Shown in pieces: positions 33,876 through 41,171 of a stretch of 64,000 bases of DNA. Position 1 is the stretch's first letter. Every line of letters starts with the position of its first letter. The notes under the pieces were generated by a model, which saw nothing but the letters and a program-made list of their open reading frames with translations, was not told the origin of the DNA and did no database searches. Source of the stretch: Actinoallomurus liliacearum. Its GTDB lineage: Bacteria; Actinomycetota; Actinomycetes; Streptosporangiales; Streptosporangiaceae. The position numbers were made by a program, and so were the translations under genes. The stretch is from positions 185,622 to 249,621 of the forward strand of contig NZ_BAABHJ010000032.1 in assembly GCF_039542035.1 (NCBI RefSeq). The letters are read 5' to 3'.

Positions 33876-33931
33876 CCTCGTCGTGAGGCATGCCACGCTG
33901 GACAGGGGGCGACGGGATGGAGAAGATACCA

Positions 33932-33945
33932 AGCAAGCACTCGGT
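33932..33945. promoter_or_regulatory. KstR2-like palindrome upstream of the aldehyde dehydrogenase
   Basis: AGCAAGCACTCGGT matches AnCAAGnnCTTGnT with one mismatch, 30 bases upstream of the aldehyde dehydrogenase start. The site is of the same type as those at 46605, 48341 and 53839. Confidence 0.45.
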
Positions 33946-33975
33946 CAAAGCTCCTCCCGCCTCCGGAGGTACGGC

Positions 33976-35409
33976 ATGCGTGAACACGATCGGCTCTACA
34001 TCGGCGGCGAGTGGGTCGCGCCCGCCGGCACCGGCACCATCGACGTCGTCTCCCCGCACACCGAAGAAGTGATCGGGCGGGTGCCCGAGGCGACCCCGGA
34101 GGACATGGACCGGGCCGTCGCTGCGGCCCGGGAGGCCTTCGACCACGGGCCCTGGCCGCGCATGGCGCCGGCCGAGCGTGCCGCCGTCGTCGGCCGCCTC
34201 ACCGAGCTGTACGCCCAGCGCCTCGGCGACCTGTCCGAGCTGATCACCGCCGAGATGGGCTGCCCGATCTCGTTCTCCCAGCTCGGCCAGACCGGGCAGG
34301 CCCAGGCCGTCTACGGCTACTTCGCCGCGCTCGGCAAGGAGATCGCCTGGGAGGAGGAGCGCGCCGGGCTGATGGGGCCGGTCACGGTCCGCCGCGAGCC
34401 GGTCGGCGTGGTGGCCGCGATCGTGCCGTGGAACGTCCCGCAGTTCATCATCGCGCTCAAGCTCGCCCCGGCGCTGATCGCCGGCTGCACCATCGTGATC
34501 AAGCCGGCGCCCGAGACGCCGCTGGACGGATACGTCCTCGCCGAGCTGCTGACCGAGGCCGGCGTGCCCGAGGGCGTCGTCAGCATCGTCGCCGCCGGGC
34601 GGGAGACCGGCGAGCACCTCGTCCGCCACCCGGGCGTCGACAAGGTGGCCTTCACCGGATCGACGGCGGCCGGCCGGAAGATCGGCGCGATCTGCGGCGA
34701 GCAGCTCAAACGCTGCACGCTCGAGCTCGGCGGCAAGTCCGCGGCGATCATCCTCGACGACGCCGACCTCGCCGCGACGATGGGCTGGCTCAAGATGGCG
34801 TCGCTGATGAACAACGGCCAGGCGTGCGTCGCCCAGACCCGGATTCTCGCCTCCCGGAACCGCTACGACGAGGTCGTCGACGCGCTCGCCGAGACCGTGC
34901 GCGGGATGAAGGTCGGCGACCCGGCCGACCCCGCCACCGAGATCGGCCCGCTCGTCGCCAAGCGCCAGCAGGAACGCGTCGAGGGCTACATCCGGATCGG
35001 ACAGGAGGAGGGCGCCAAGGTCGTGCTCGGCGGCTCCGGCCGACCGTACGACCGCGGCTGGTACGTCACGCCGACCGTCTTCGCCGGCGTCACGAACGAC
35101 ATGCGCGTCGCCCGCGAGGAGATCTTCGGCCCGGTGCTGTCGGTGATCCCGTACGAGGACGATGCCGACGCGGTGCGGATCGCCAACGACAGCGAGTACG
35201 GCCTGGCCGGCACGGTGTGGACGGCCGACGATGACCGCGGGCTGGAGATCGCCCGTCAGGTCCGCACCGGGACGTACGGCGTGAACATGTACATGATCGA
35301 GGCGTCGTCGCCCTTCGGCGGCTACAAGGGCAGCGGCGTCGGCCGCGAACTGGGCCCCGAGGGCCTGGCCGCCTACCTGGAGTACAAGTCCATCGCCCGG
35401 ATGGGCTGA
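33976..35409 (+). CDS. Aldehyde dehydrogenase (NAD(P)+-dependent)
   Basis: 477 residues with the complete ALDH pattern: PWNVPQFIIALKLAPAL (Asn), KPAPETPL, VAFTGSTAAGRKIG, LELGGKSAAI (general-base Glu), NNGQACVAQTR (catalytic Cys) and EEIFGPVLSV. ATG 33976 with GGAGG just upstream is chosen over in-frame codons further back. The family oxidises aldehydes to acids; the specific aldehyde is unknown, but the KstR2-like site in its promoter links it tentatively with the P450 cluster. A strong hairpin follows. Confidence 0.95.
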   Translation: MREHDRLYIGGEWVAPAGTGTIDVVSPHTEEVIGRVPEATPEDMDRAVAAAREAFDHGPWPRMAPAERAAVVGRLTELYAQRLGDLSELITAEMGCPISFSQLGQTGQAQAVYGYFAALGKEIAWEEERAGLMGPVTVRREPVGVVAAIVPWNVPQFIIALKLAPALIAGCTIVIKPAPETPLDGYVLAELLTEAGVPEGVVSIVAAGRETGEHLVRHPGVDKVAFTGSTAAGRKIGAICGEQLKRCTLELGGKSAAIILDDADLAATMGWLKMASLMNNGQACVAQTRILASRNRYDEVVDALAETVRGMKVGDPADPATEIGPLVAKRQQERVEGYIRIGQEEGAKVVLGGSGRPYDRGWYVTPTVFAGVTNDMRVAREEIFGPVLSVIPYEDDADAVRIANDSEYGLAGTVWTADDDRGLEIARQVRTGTYGVNMYMIEASSPFGGYKGSGVGRELGPEGLAAYLEYKSIARMG

Positions 35410-35421
35410 CCCGGAGAAGCC

Positions 35422-35452
35422 CCGGGGCCGGCATTCCCCCCGCCGGCCCCGG
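35422..35452. terminator. Hairpin terminator after the aldehyde dehydrogenase
   Basis: CCGGGGCCGGC (35422-35432) pairs perfectly with GCCGGCCCCGG (35442-35452) around a nine-base loop, 13 bases after the stop. Confidence 0.8.
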
Positions 35453-35469
35453 CCCGTACGATCCCGGCC

Positions 35470-36435
35470 ATGACGATTCGGTGGGGAATCCTCGGGACCG
35501 GGGGCATCGCGCGCACGTTCACCGAGGACCTGCTCCTGCTGGGCCACAAGGTGGCGGCCGTGGGCTCCCGGGCCCCGCGGACCGCCCAGGCGTTCGCCGA
35601 CCGGTACGGCATCGCGAGCGCGTACGGGTCCTACGCCGAACTGGCGGCCGACGACCAGGTCGACGTCGTGTACGTCGCCACCCCGCACAGCGGCCACTAC
35701 GACGCGGCCCGCGTCTGCCTGGAGGCCGGGCGCGGAGTCCTGGTCGAGAAGCCGTTCACGACGAGGGCGGCGGACGCGGAGGCGCTGGTCGCCCTCGCCC
35801 GCGACCGCGGCCTGTTCGCCATGGAGGCGATGTGGACGCGGTTCAACCCGATCGTCACCCGGCTGCGCGAGCTGATCGCCGACGGCGCGATCGGCGACGT
35901 CAAGGCGGTCTACGCCGACTTCTCCTTCGCCGCGGACTACGACCCGGAGCACCGGCTCTGGGCGCCCGAACTCGCCGGCGGCGCCCTGCTCGACCTCGGC
36001 GTCTACCCGGTGTCCTTCGCGTGGATGCTGCTCGGCGAGCCCGACAGCGTGCAGGCGGTCGCGACGAGCGCGCCCACCGGCGTTGACGCCAACACCGGCA
36101 TCCTGCTCGGCTACGCCTCCGGCGCGGTGGCGCTCCTGCACTGCGGCCTGCTCGGCGACTCGCCGCAGACCGCGACCATCGTCGGCACCACCGGCCGCGT
36201 CGAGGTCGCGTCACCGGCCTGGCGGCCGTCCGCCATGACCCTGCACCGCAAGGACGCGGAGCCGGAGACGTTCACCGCCGACCTGCCCGGCCACGGCTAC
36301 ACCTACCAGGCCGAGGAGGTCGCCCGCTGCCTCGCCGACGGCCGCACCGAGTCCGCCGTCCTGCCCCTCGACGAGACCGTCGCCATCGCCCGCACCCTCG
36401 ACCACATCGCCGCCCGCTTCACCCCCGCGACATGA
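35470..36435 (+). CDS. Gfo/Idh/MocA-family oxidoreductase (dihydrodiol/xylose dehydrogenase-like)
   Basis: 321 residues with the N-terminal Rossmann motif GILGTGGIARTF (residues 6-17), the family EKPF (catalytic Lys) and the C-terminal beta sheet. FAMEAMWTRFNP and GGALLDLGVYPVSFA resemble trans-1,2-dihydrobenzenediol/D-xylose dehydrogenases. It is preceded by a terminator and has its own start; no obvious operon partner. The substrate, probably a sugar or cyclic diol, is not determined. Confidence 0.9.
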   Translation: MTIRWGILGTGGIARTFTEDLLLLGHKVAAVGSRAPRTAQAFADRYGIASAYGSYAELAADDQVDVVYVATPHSGHYDAARVCLEAGRGVLVEKPFTTRAADAEALVALARDRGLFAMEAMWTRFNPIVTRLRELIADGAIGDVKAVYADFSFAADYDPEHRLWAPELAGGALLDLGVYPVSFAWMLLGEPDSVQAVATSAPTGVDANTGILLGYASGAVALLHCGLLGDSPQTATIVGTTGRVEVASPAWRPSAMTLHRKDAEPETFTADLPGHGYTYQAEEVARCLADGRTESAVLPLDETVAIARTLDHIAARFTPAT

Positions 36436-36567
36436 ATCTCAGCAAGGGGCACCTGACAGATGAGCTGGTGGCCGAGGGGCTTCGACCAGGCTTCCTCACC
36501 GCCGATGATCGACATCACCGTCGAGGGGACGCTCACACCGAAGGCTGATCCAGGTAGCGTTCGGCGA

Positions 36568-37251
36568 ATGCGACGTGATCAGGTGATGGAGGCCTTCAAC
36601 GCGGAGGCGGAGCAGCTTTCGGCGGCGATGCGCTTTCTGGGGGAGGACGAGTGGTCGCGGCCGACGGCGTGTGATCCGTGGAACGTACGGGAACTGCTCG
36701 GTCACATGATGGTCGCCATCGACTGGCTGCCGGGAATGCTGGACGGGGATGCCCCGCCGCAGGCGACGGTCTCGGCCGCCGACTACTACCGGGGCGATGC
36801 TCGTTTCTCACCTGAGACGAACAATCGGCGTATCGAACTGGCCCGCGAACGCGCGGCACAGGCGCCCGGCGGAAAGGACCTCGTCCAGGAGTTCGACGAG
36901 GTATGGAGGACGGCGGCCCGCCTGTGCGAGAAGGAGCCTGACGATCGGGTGGTCCGCACGCGTCACGGTGATCCGATGCTGCTGACCGACTTCCTGGTCA
37001 CCCGCGTGGTCGAGGTAGCCGTGCACGGCCTGGACCTCGCCGCCGCCATCGAGCGCCGGCCCTGGCTGACCGAGTCCGCCGGCCGTATGCTCACCCGGTT
37101 GCTCCTTGGCCCGCGCGGACTCGAGGAAGTGCGCCGCCTCGGCTGGGACCAGGCGACGTTCCTGCGCAAGGCCACCGGCCGGGAGCCGATGACCGACGAG
37201 GAGACCGCCGAGGTCGAGCGCGCGGGCATCCGCTGGCTGGCCCTCGGCTGA
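36568..37251 (+). CDS. Maleylpyruvate isomerase/DinB-fold protein (second copy)
   Basis: 227 residues with an N-terminal helical bundle containing W-x-RPTACDPWNVRELLGHMM and a C-terminal segment with DFLVTRVVEVAVHGLDLAAAI, which includes the metal-ligand His of the mycothiol-dependent maleylpyruvate isomerase fold. The start at ATG 36568 matches family N-termini; the frame is open back to 36460. Only distant similarity to the gene at 60-755 is visible. The substrate is unknown. Confidence 0.8.
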   Translation: MRRDQVMEAFNAEAEQLSAAMRFLGEDEWSRPTACDPWNVRELLGHMMVAIDWLPGMLDGDAPPQATVSAADYYRGDARFSPETNNRRIELARERAAQAPGGKDLVQEFDEVWRTAARLCEKEPDDRVVRTRHGDPMLLTDFLVTRVVEVAVHGLDLAAAIERRPWLTESAGRMLTRLLLGPRGLEEVRRLGWDQATFLRKATGREPMTDEETAEVERAGIRWLALG

Positions 37252-37373
37252 GAGCCTCAGACCCGGCCCCGGCGGACCGTCGGCACCTCAATCGATTACG
37301 GAGACTCCGCCGAGGTCGAGCCCGGTGGCGCGCGGCCGAACGCGAATGACCGATCCCCGCCCGTGGACCACCG

Positions 37374-37478
37374 TCAGCGGACGGCCCGGAACCACGAATA
37401 GGGGTGTGGGCCGAACCTGCCGATCGGCAGGTTCGGCGCAATCTCCCACTCCACGTCCGTCAGTTGCGCGTGCGTCAT
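37374..37478 (-). pseudogene. N-terminal relic of an IS5-like transposase
   Basis: ATG 37478 to TGA 37374 gives 34 residues, of which LTDVEWEIAPNLPIGRFGPHP matches the start of actinobacterial IS5-family transposases (LTDxxWxxIxPxLP). It then ends abruptly after a few unrelated codons, and no DDE domain follows. The remainder of 37252-37551 holds nothing else recognisable, apart from a 28-bp palindrome within the relic. Confidence 0.6.
37410..37437. repeat. Perfect 28-bp palindrome
   Basis: GCCGAACCTGCCGA is followed directly by its reverse complement. The sequence can form a cruciform or be a symmetric protein-binding site. It lies within the transposase relic and encodes the LPIGRFG part of it. 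Confidence 0.9.
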
Positions 37479-37551
37479 CCACGATGACCCACCGGACCAA
37501 TCCCTCTCGCGAGGGCCGATCCCGCAGATCGATCACGGTTCGATGTGTGTC

Positions 37552-38475
37552 CTAGTGGCCTGCGGCCTGCAGTTCCCGTACCAGTCGGGCCGTCACCGGC
37601 ACGAGCACACCATGCCGATCCGCCGCGCGCAGCAGCGCTCCGCCGATGGCATCGAGTTCCAGCGGCCGGCCCGCCTCCGCGTCGCGCTGCATGGAGGACT
37701 TGGCATCGGCCGGGAAGGCGTCGTAGCGCGCCAGGGCCTGAGCGGGGTCCGCCGGCGCGCCGCAGGCGCGGCTGACCGCGGCGGTTTCGGCGACCAGGCT
37801 CTCCAGCTCCTCGTGGTGGCGGGTGCGGACCTCTCCGAGGGGAGCGCCGTACCGGGTAGTGAGGAGGGCGAAGGGGGCGAGGAAGGCCATTTTCGCCCAC
37901 AGGGCGGTGGTCTCGTCCTCGGTCACGCGGGCTGTCACCCCTGCGGCGGACAGGGCGGCCGCCAGGGTTTCGACGTGGGAGCGGGGTGCCGTGCCGGCGG
38001 CCAGGTCGATCTCGACGAACGGGCTGCCGTGCTCGATCACGACGGGCCCGGTGCCGCCGGAGGCAAGGCGGGTGGACTCCACGCGGATCACTCCAGGGGC
38101 CACCCGGTCAGGCTGGTAGCGAGCCCGGAGAGGCGCGGGGTGTTCGACGCCGTTCAGCAACGGTACGACGAGGGCGTCGCCGAGGACCGCGGGCGGGACG
38201 CGGGTGAGCGCGCTGTCCAGAGCGGTCTGCTTGACGGTGATCAGACACGCGTCGACCGGCTCTCGCAGTTCGGTATGCGCTTCCACTGCCGCGGTGAAGT
38301 CGCCGAACTGGCGGCTGCGTACCTCGATCCCGCCGGTGCTCAAGGTGTGTGCCGTGGCTTCGCGGGCCAGGCAGATGACGCGGTGGCCGGAGCGGGACAG
38401 CAGGGCGGCCAGCAGACCGCCGATGCCGCCCGGACCCAGAATGGCCACCGTGGGCTTGCTCGTCATGAGCGTCAT
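37552..38475 (-). CDS. 2-dehydropantoate 2-reductase (ketopantoate reductase) family
   Basis: 307 residues with GPGGIGG (residues 14-20), the PanE/ApbA central part (CLITVKQTALDSAL, LLNGVEH, catalytic Lys in LWAKMAFLAPFALLTT) and a C-terminal helical domain ending MQRDAEAGRPLELDAIGGALLRAADRHGV with the family Glu/Ser pocket. Many actinobacterial genomes have several PanE-like paralogues, so a role in pantothenate synthesis is not certain. ATG 38475 or the internal ATG at 38466 could be used. Confidence 0.88.
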   Translation of the reverse strand: MTLMTSKPTVAILGPGGIGGLLAALLSRSGHRVICLAREATAHTLSTGGIEVRSRQFGDFTAAVEAHTELREPVDACLITVKQTALDSALTRVPPAVLGDALVVPLLNGVEHPAPLRARYQPDRVAPGVIRVESTRLASGGTGPVVIEHGSPFVEIDLAAGTAPRSHVETLAAALSAAGVTARVTEDETTALWAKMAFLAPFALLTTRYGAPLGEVRTRHHEELESLVAETAAVSRACGAPADPAQALARYDAFPADAKSSMQRDAEAGRPLELDAIGGALLRAADRHGVLVPVTARLVRELQAAGH

Positions 38476-38597
38476 GAAGTCGTCCTCTCGTAGGTCGGCC
38501 CCGGTGATCGGTGGCCGCCTTCAGGGCGATCTTCGCAGAGGCGCGCGCCACGCGTGCGACCCGGGGGTGTGGACCAGAACGCGCAGACGCGGCGTGC

Positions 38598-38640
38598 ACT
38601 CGATACGCACAGACCACCCAACGATCACGACTCGATACGC
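38598..38640. repeat. Two copies of an 11-bp motif upstream of the PanE-like gene
   Basis: ACTCGATACGC occurs at 38598-38608 and 38630-38640, 32 bp apart in the same orientation. They lie in the 200-base space between the Nudix gene and the PanE-like gene, which contains no other gene. They may be binding sites for an unknown regulator. Confidence 0.5.
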
Positions 38641-38675
38641 GCCCTAGACGGATGCGCCTACAACGCTGTCGGAGA

Positions 38676-39224
38676 TCACAGGGTTGCGAGCTTCGCGCCC
38701 AGCTTTGAGGTCGGGGCGTCGGTGCAGGGTCGCCAGGCATAGCCATCGACCTCTTCGGCCTGGAGCACGACCTTCGGCTCGTTCACCTGAAGCAGCCAGC
38801 GGAAGTCGGCGTGCCAGTGTTCGGGCTCGCCCTTGGCCGGGTTGGCCGGGATGGTGTGCAGGTCGATGTCCACCAGGGTCACGTCGTGGCCGGACTCGGC
38901 TACCGCATCGTGCCAGGAGATGCCGGTCTCCTCTTCCAGCTCCCGCAGGGCCGCACCCGGCAGGTTGAGATCCCCCGGTTCCAGATGGCCTCCTGGAAGT
39001 AGCCAGCGCCCGAGTGCCTTGTGCTGAATCAGCAGCAGGCGCCCGTCCTGGTCGATCACGACGGCCCCGCACGTGACGTGCCCGCCGTTGAACTCCTTGC
39101 GTGAGGTCAGCTCGGCTCCGGCCTCCACAGCCTCGGACAGGGGCCGAAGATGGTCGGCCTCGTCGGGGTTGCGGTCCAGGTAACGGGCCAGGGTGGAACG
39201 GATCTCCTCGGTGCCGATGCTCAT
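38676..39224 (-). CDS. Nudix hydrolase, last gene of the SahH-like operon
   Basis: 182 residues with a Nudix box of the actinobacterial one-residue-insertion type: GGHLEPGD then RELEEETGI (catalytic Glu cluster). The N-terminal helical extension (residues 1-45) precedes GGHVTCGAVVIDQDGRLLLIQHKALGRWLLPGG. The substrate is a nucleoside diphosphate derivative of unknown kind. The start overlaps the stop of the SahH-like gene (ATGA), so the pair is coupled. Function may be metabolite clearance linked to that protein. Confidence 0.9.
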   Translation of the reverse strand: MSIGTEEIRSTLARYLDRNPDEADHLRPLSEAVEAGAELTSRKEFNGGHVTCGAVVIDQDGRLLLIQHKALGRWLLPGGHLEPGDLNLPGAALRELEEETGISWHDAVAESGHDVTLVDIDLHTIPANPAKGEPEHWHADFRWLLQVNEPKVVLQAEEVDGYAWRPCTDAPTSKLGAKLATL

Positions 39225-40357
39225 TGTGTCCCATCGAAGTAGTGCAGCCAGGTGGCCGCGATCAGGCTGCGTTCGGTCGCGTCCAGTTCGTGTAGTCCGG
39301 GTTCGTGGGCGGCGGCGGCCAGGGACCCGAGCGCGGCCAGGATCTCGGCCTGCACGAGGAAGATGAAAGCACCGACGCTCGCGCCGTGGAGGAAGTTGAC
39401 GGCATTCCCGTCGGCCAGAAGGTAGAAGTAGTGCCCGGTTCGGGTGTATCGGGTGATGTGTTCCTCGGTCGGGGTCCGCTCGTACAGCCCGTCTAGGGCT
39501 CCCAGTTCCAGTTCGTCATCGCTGCTGGTCACGCTGGCGATGTACGCGCCGTTGGGGATTCTGGCGAAGTCGTCTTCGCGCAGCGCCAGGTTCCCGGTGG
39601 CGCACACGATCACTCCGGCCCCCGCGATGGCCTGAGCCAGGGTGGAGGTGGTGCGGAACCCTTGAGAGAGGGCTTGTGTCCGCCGGATGGGGTCGGAATC
39701 GTAGACGGTCACGCCGACGTGCTTGGCGTGGAGCATCGCCGCCACCGACCGGCCCAGCTTCCCGTACCCGATGACGGCCGCCGGGCGGCCCTGCAGGATG
39801 TCGCCCCGCGTCCGGATCAGCGCCTCGGCGGAAAAGGTGACCGACTGTCCGACGAGGTAGTCCTCTGGGTCCTTGAGCGGTGAGCGGGCGACGCTGAACA
39901 CCGGACACGGCAGCTTGCCCAGCGCCGCGTACCGCTGGTGTCCGTTCTCGGTGTCCTCCACCACTCCGACGATCTGGCCGGAGAAGTTAGCGCACACGTG
40001 CTCTAGGGCAGGCGCGAAGTATCCCCCGACATCCAGCAGCGCGATCCGCCGCCCCGCCGCTCGCGACTCCAGATACTCCAGCGCACGGATCGGGTCGGCG
40101 AATGCTGCACGCTCCAGACCGTCCACCGGCAAGAAAGCCGCGACCTCCTCCAGTGCCCGCGCGTCGATCGACTTCGGCTTGGGCAGGACGGCGGCGATCT
40201 CGGCCAGCCGCCCGACCGCCCGCAGGAATGCGGGCCGTTCCCCGAGCAGGTGGCTGATCACGAGTGCGGACACCGGCTCGGGCATCCGGTAACGATTGGT
40301 GATCTTGCGGAAGAACGCATCTACTCGCAACAGTTCGAAGTCCTCCAGCGCGGTCAT
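39221..40357 (-). CDS. S-adenosylhomocysteine hydrolase-like NAD-binding protein
   Basis: 378 residues, shorter than SahH (about 430-490). The C-terminal half has an SahH-type NAD domain: PAAVIGYGKLGRSVAAMLHAKHVGVTVYDSDPIRRTQALSQGF with a GxGxxG loop and acidic ribose-binding residues, followed by GVIVCATGN and LREDDFARIPNGAYIASVTSSDDEL. The N-terminal part (LEDFELLRVDAFFRKITNRY) lacks the standard SahH substrate-binding sequence. It is thus an atypical paralogue, likely acting on another thio- or nucleoside compound. Coupled on both sides: ATGA with the small upstream gene and with the Nudix gene. Confidence 0.85.
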   Translation of the reverse strand: MTALEDFELLRVDAFFRKITNRYRMPEPVSALVISHLLGERPAFLRAVGRLAEIAAVLPKPKSIDARALEEVAAFLPVDGLERAAFADPIRALEYLESRAAGRRIALLDVGGYFAPALEHVCANFSGQIVGVVEDTENGHQRYAALGKLPCPVFSVARSPLKDPEDYLVGQSVTFSAEALIRTRGDILQGRPAAVIGYGKLGRSVAAMLHAKHVGVTVYDSDPIRRTQALSQGFRTTSTLAQAIAGAGVIVCATGNLALREDDFARIPNGAYIASVTSSDDELELGALDGLYERTPTEEHITRYTRTGHYFYLLADGNAVNFLHGASVGAFIFLVQAEILAALGSLAAAAHEPGLHELDATERSLIAATWLHYFDGTQ

Positions 40358-40743
40358 GCGTTCCCCCGCCGCTTGTCCGATATCCCCAAGGAACTCTCCT
40401 CGCCCGTACGCTTCGAAGTGACGGCCGGTCGCCACGCTGCTGGATACGGCCAGGTCGCCGCCGCCAGGACCGCCTGGGTCAGCTCGTCGGCGTCCATGGC
40501 CTCGACCAGCCGCCACTCTTGCGCGACCCACGCCAACGCCCACCACGAGCGCGTACGGATGCCGTACCAGAACACCAGGCCGGGGAACCGTCGCCGAAGC
40601 ACGATGACCGGATCGGCCGTCGTCGTCCCCGCCTGGCCACCGGGCAGGTGGGTCGTGGCGGGAGCGCGCTGCAGGGCCTGATCCGCCCTCTTGGCCGATG
40701 GCCGGATTCGGTGTCGCGGTTCTTGAGGTAGTCGGCCAGGCAT
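40354..40743 (-). CDS. Small protein, C-terminal part in a second frame (probable frameshift)
   Basis: This frame carries a convincing domain from about residue 30 on (TTHLPGGQAG, DPVIVLRRRFPGLVFWYG, RTRSWWALAWVAQEWRLVEAMDADELTQAVL) and ends in an ATGA overlap with the SahH-like gene. The only in-frame start is ATG 40743, whose first 25 codons are antisense-like in composition and overlap the other frame over 265 bases. It is more likely the continuation of the gene that begins at 40973, shifted by one base near 40690, than an independent overlapping gene. Confidence 0.6.
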   Translation of the reverse strand: MPGRLPQEPRHRIRPSAKRADQALQRAPATTHLPGGQAGTTTADPVIVLRRRFPGLVFWYGIRTRSWWALAWVAQEWRLVEAMDADELTQAVLAAATWPYPAAWRPAVTSKRTGEESSLGISDKRRGNA

Positions 40744-40973
40744 GCCGCCGCGCCGACCGGGTCGTCCACCGGGTGCCGCGCCAGGTCGTCCCGCCGCCAC
40801 ACGAACGACCCGGCGTCGATCTCGACCCATACCTTCCGGTCGGTGAGGTCGCCGCGAGCCGACAGCGCCGGCCGCGCGTCGCTGACCCCCACGTGTAGGT
40901 CCAGCTTCGCCAGCTCCCGGCACAGTTCGACCAGCCGGTGCATATCCCGGCTGTGGCTTTTTCCGTTCATCAT
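40479..40973 (-). CDS. Small protein, N-terminal part of the operon's first gene (probable frameshift)
   Basis: The start at ATG 40973 (or 40970) follows AGGAA. The first 80 or so residues are protein-like: MHRLVELCRELAKLDLHVGV, KVWVEIDAGSFVWRRDDLARHPVDDPVGAAACLADYLK. After 'RDTESGH' the frame becomes Arg/Pro/Ser rich and continues to a stop at 40479, while the adjacent frame becomes protein-like. Either one base was lost, so that a stop or a fused domain was disrupted, or the assembly has an error here. The domain is found in actinobacteria next to HTH regulators; its function is unknown. Confidence 0.6.
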   Translation of the reverse strand: MMNGKSHSRDMHRLVELCRELAKLDLHVGVSDARPALSARGDLTDRKVWVEIDAGSFVWRRDDLARHPVDDPVGAAACLADYLKNRDTESGHRPRGRIRPCSALPPRPTCPVARRGRRRPIRSSCFGDGSPAWCSGTASVRARGGRWRGSRKSGGWSRPWTPTS

Positions 40974-41171
40974 TCGTTGTTCCTCGTTCGGGTGTCCTGA
41001 CGCTTGCCGCCGAGCGTGAGTCGGCTTCCTGTTCGCCATGTGAACCCACCACCCACCGTTGGGGGAACCGGCTGCCCGCATGACGCACGCCCGTTTGCAG
41101 AAGATGCGAATCGGGGTGCACATGCCGAACTGCCCACTTACTCTGAGTGAGGAAAGCGTGGTGATCAGCAG

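Noticed and set aside
37288..37536. 82-residue minus-strand frame over the transposase relic
   Set aside because: The adjacent frame has the recognisable transposase N-terminus; this frame has no similarity and is best explained as a shadow.
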